Assembly (NCBI GenBank): GCA_012032575.1
Contig: JAAUSP010000507.1
Location: forward strand, 1 to 5,670
Length of the DNA stretch: 5,670 nucleotides
Direction of reading: 5' to 3'
Source: Anaerolineales bacterium
Lineage (GTDB): Bacteria > Chloroflexota > Anaerolineae > 4572-78 > J111
The notes beneath the pieces are model-generated. The model did no database searches, was not told the DNA's origin, and worked only from the letters and a program-made list of their open reading frames with translations. Made by a program: the position numbers and the translations under genes. This document shows, in pieces, positions 4,346-5,670 of this stretch (position 1 is its first letter; every line of letters begins with the position of its first letter).

Positions 4346-5670
4346 ATGGTTACAATTACGAAATCCATCATTTATAGTTTTCTTTTGTTAGCGGTTTCTA
4401 TAGCAGCATGTAACGCCTCCACTGCATTTTTGCAATCTTCTCCTACATCTCCCACCTTCACTCCTCAGGCAACAAAGTTAGTAAACGAAAAATCTCTCCC
4501 CAACTTTTTAGCTTTTGGGCGCAAAGGAGATATTTGGGTAAAGCCTGTACCTGATGGGAATGAAGTGCAACTGACCCAAGATGGTCAGAATTATTATCCA
4601 AGTTGGTCTTATCGGGCCGATTTTTTGTTAGTTTGGAAAGGAGAACAGGAAAGTATCCAATTTAATAGTTCAACCCGACCCTGGATCATCCGGCGCGACG
4701 GCACAGAAAGTTTTCCTGTGGCAGAAGAGGCTGTAAATGGAGCTATCTGGTCGCCTGTTTCCAATACTCTGGCTTATGGTACGGATCAAGGGATCTGGAT
4801 TTTGGACGTAAATACCAAAAAGCCTGATCAATTAATAACCTTCTCCCCTGATGAACGTCTCAATCCATATCCGGTGGGCCTGGTTTGGTCCCCTGATGGA
4901 CAATGGTTATATTTTACCCGCCAACAAGTTGAACCGGAGTATGACTACCAGGGATTATGGAGGGTTAAGCTTAGCGATAAAAATAGTTCAGAACTCTTTT
5001 CTTTCCCTAATCCGCAGGAAAATCAAGTCAGACTCGCCAGCATTTCCCCAGATGGAATTCAAGTTGTTTTCTGGCATGGAGAACATAATTCTGAGTCAAT
5101 CGCCGCAGACGGGTTATCCTTAGAAGGTATTACTATAATTACACAAACTCGACAAACGCTGCTTGATTCAATGCTAAATTACCCGGAATTTCTGACGTGG
5201 AGTCCCAATGGACACCGGTTATTGGTTGTTAGTGGTAACAACCGCTACACTTGGACGAACAAGCAACTGGCGTTGATTGACGAGCAGGACCAGTCTATAA
5301 ATATAAATCTATCCAATCCAAATCAAGCCGACATATTGCCAACTTGGTCTCCTGACGCTCAGAAAATAGCTTATGTGAGTGCGCCTGATGAAGCGAAAGA
5401 AGATAATATGGGTGATGAGGCGCTAACCAAACGGCGCATCTGGACGATGTTTTCCGACGGAAGCAACAAACAGCAACTTACCAATGATCCTACTTATCGT
5501 GATGAGCGCCCGTTGTGGTCTTCTGATGGCCAGCGCATCTTGTTTGTTCGGATGAAACAAGATCAAGCGGAAATATGGATTATGCAAGCAGATGGAAGCA
5601 AACCACAAAAAGTAGTTAGCGACTTACTCATCGGTGCTGATGGGCAAGTAAACGAATTCTATGGTCGGAT
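4346..5670 (+). CDS. Second PD40 beta-propeller lipoprotein, C-terminus outside window
   Basis: The frame is open from ATG 4346 to the window edge, giving 441 residues with no stop. Residues 1-22 are a lipoprotein signal (hydrophobic core 8-20) ending in lipobox IAAC, with C22 the lipidated residue, then a Ser/Thr/Pro tether (23-42). A TolB/PD40-type propeller follows: IWVKPVPDG (63-71) with QLTQDG, WSYR (87-90), WSPVS (135-139), WSPDG (181-185), ISPDG (233-237), WSPNG (285-289), WSPDA (334-338) and WSSDG (391-395). The strands IWTMFSDGSNKQQLT (365-379) and IWIMQADGSKP (410-420) are typical TolB blade edges. At least seven blade signatures make it more regular than its neighbour. A weak site AAAGGA (4329-4334) lies 11 bases before the start; in-frame ATG 4334 would add MVRE but leaves no room for that site. 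It is probably co-transcribed with the preceding lipoprotein. Binding partner unknown. Confidence 0.93.
   Translation, partial: MVTITKSIIYSFLLLAVSIAACNASTAFLQSSPTSPTFTPQATKLVNEKSLPNFLAFGRKGDIWVKPVPDGNEVQLTQDGQNYYPSWSYRADFLLVWKGEQESIQFNSSTRPWIIRRDGTESFPVAEEAVNGAIWSPVSNTLAYGTDQGIWILDVNTKKPDQLITFSPDERLNPYPVGLVWSPDGQWLYFTRQQVEPEYDYQGLWRVKLSDKNSSELFSFPNPQENQVRLASISPDGIQVVFWHGEHNSESIAADGLSLEGITIITQTRQTLLDSMLNYPEFLTWSPNGHRLLVVSGNNRYTWTNKQLALIDEQDQSININLSNPNQADILPTWSPDAQKIAYVSAPDEAKEDNMGDEALTKRRIWTMFSDGSNKQQLTNDPTYRDERPLWSSDGQRILFVRMKQDQAEIWIMQADGSKPQKVVSDLLIGADGQVNEFYGR

Noticed and set aside
4851..5123. 90-residue plus-strand open frame starting at ATG 4851
   Set aside because: It is a shifted frame inside the second lipoprotein gene, whose own frame carries a lipobox and repeated WSPDG motifs through this region.

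Overview
This window looks like chromosomal DNA from an environmental bacterium, most likely a member of the Chloroflexota (Anaerolineae/Caldilineae-like). That is inference from protein style, not from a marker gene: a PknB-type Ser/Thr kinase, a secreted protein joining a PsbP-like domain to an M23 peptidase domain, and lipoproteins made of a Ser/Thr/Pro-rich tether plus TolB/PD40-type beta-propeller repeats. No rRNA, tRNA, CRISPR array or mobile element was seen.

Layout. Positions 1-472 (minus strand) hold the N-terminal 157 residues of a Ser/Thr protein kinase whose remainder lies off the left edge. A 302-bp divergent intergenic region follows, with a possible promoter for the next gene and an operator-like palindrome. 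At 775-1416 (plus) is a complete NarL/FixJ-type response regulator without a neighbouring histidine kinase. A short, repeat-dense leader (1417-1546) with a credible promoter precedes the secreted PsbP-like/M23 protein (1547-2818). A promoter overlapping that gene's stop codon and a 15-bp stem-loop lead into a PD40 lipoprotein gene (2917-4296). A second, related lipoprotein gene begins 49 bp later (4346) and runs open off the right edge.

How the genes may work together. The two lipoproteins are probably co-transcribed and anchored outside the cytoplasmic membrane. Next to a secreted M23-type protein, this suggests a small cell-surface module. The kinase and the response regulator are cytoplasmic signalling proteins that could control it, but only proximity supports that link. 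The kinase end of the window appears richer in G+C than the remainder.

The observations most worth a second look are the displaced first zinc ligand of the M23 domain, a CPYC motif in the receiver domain, the stem-loop at the predicted 5' end of the lipoprotein transcript, and the nested repeats upstream of the M23 gene. None of them proves a new system.
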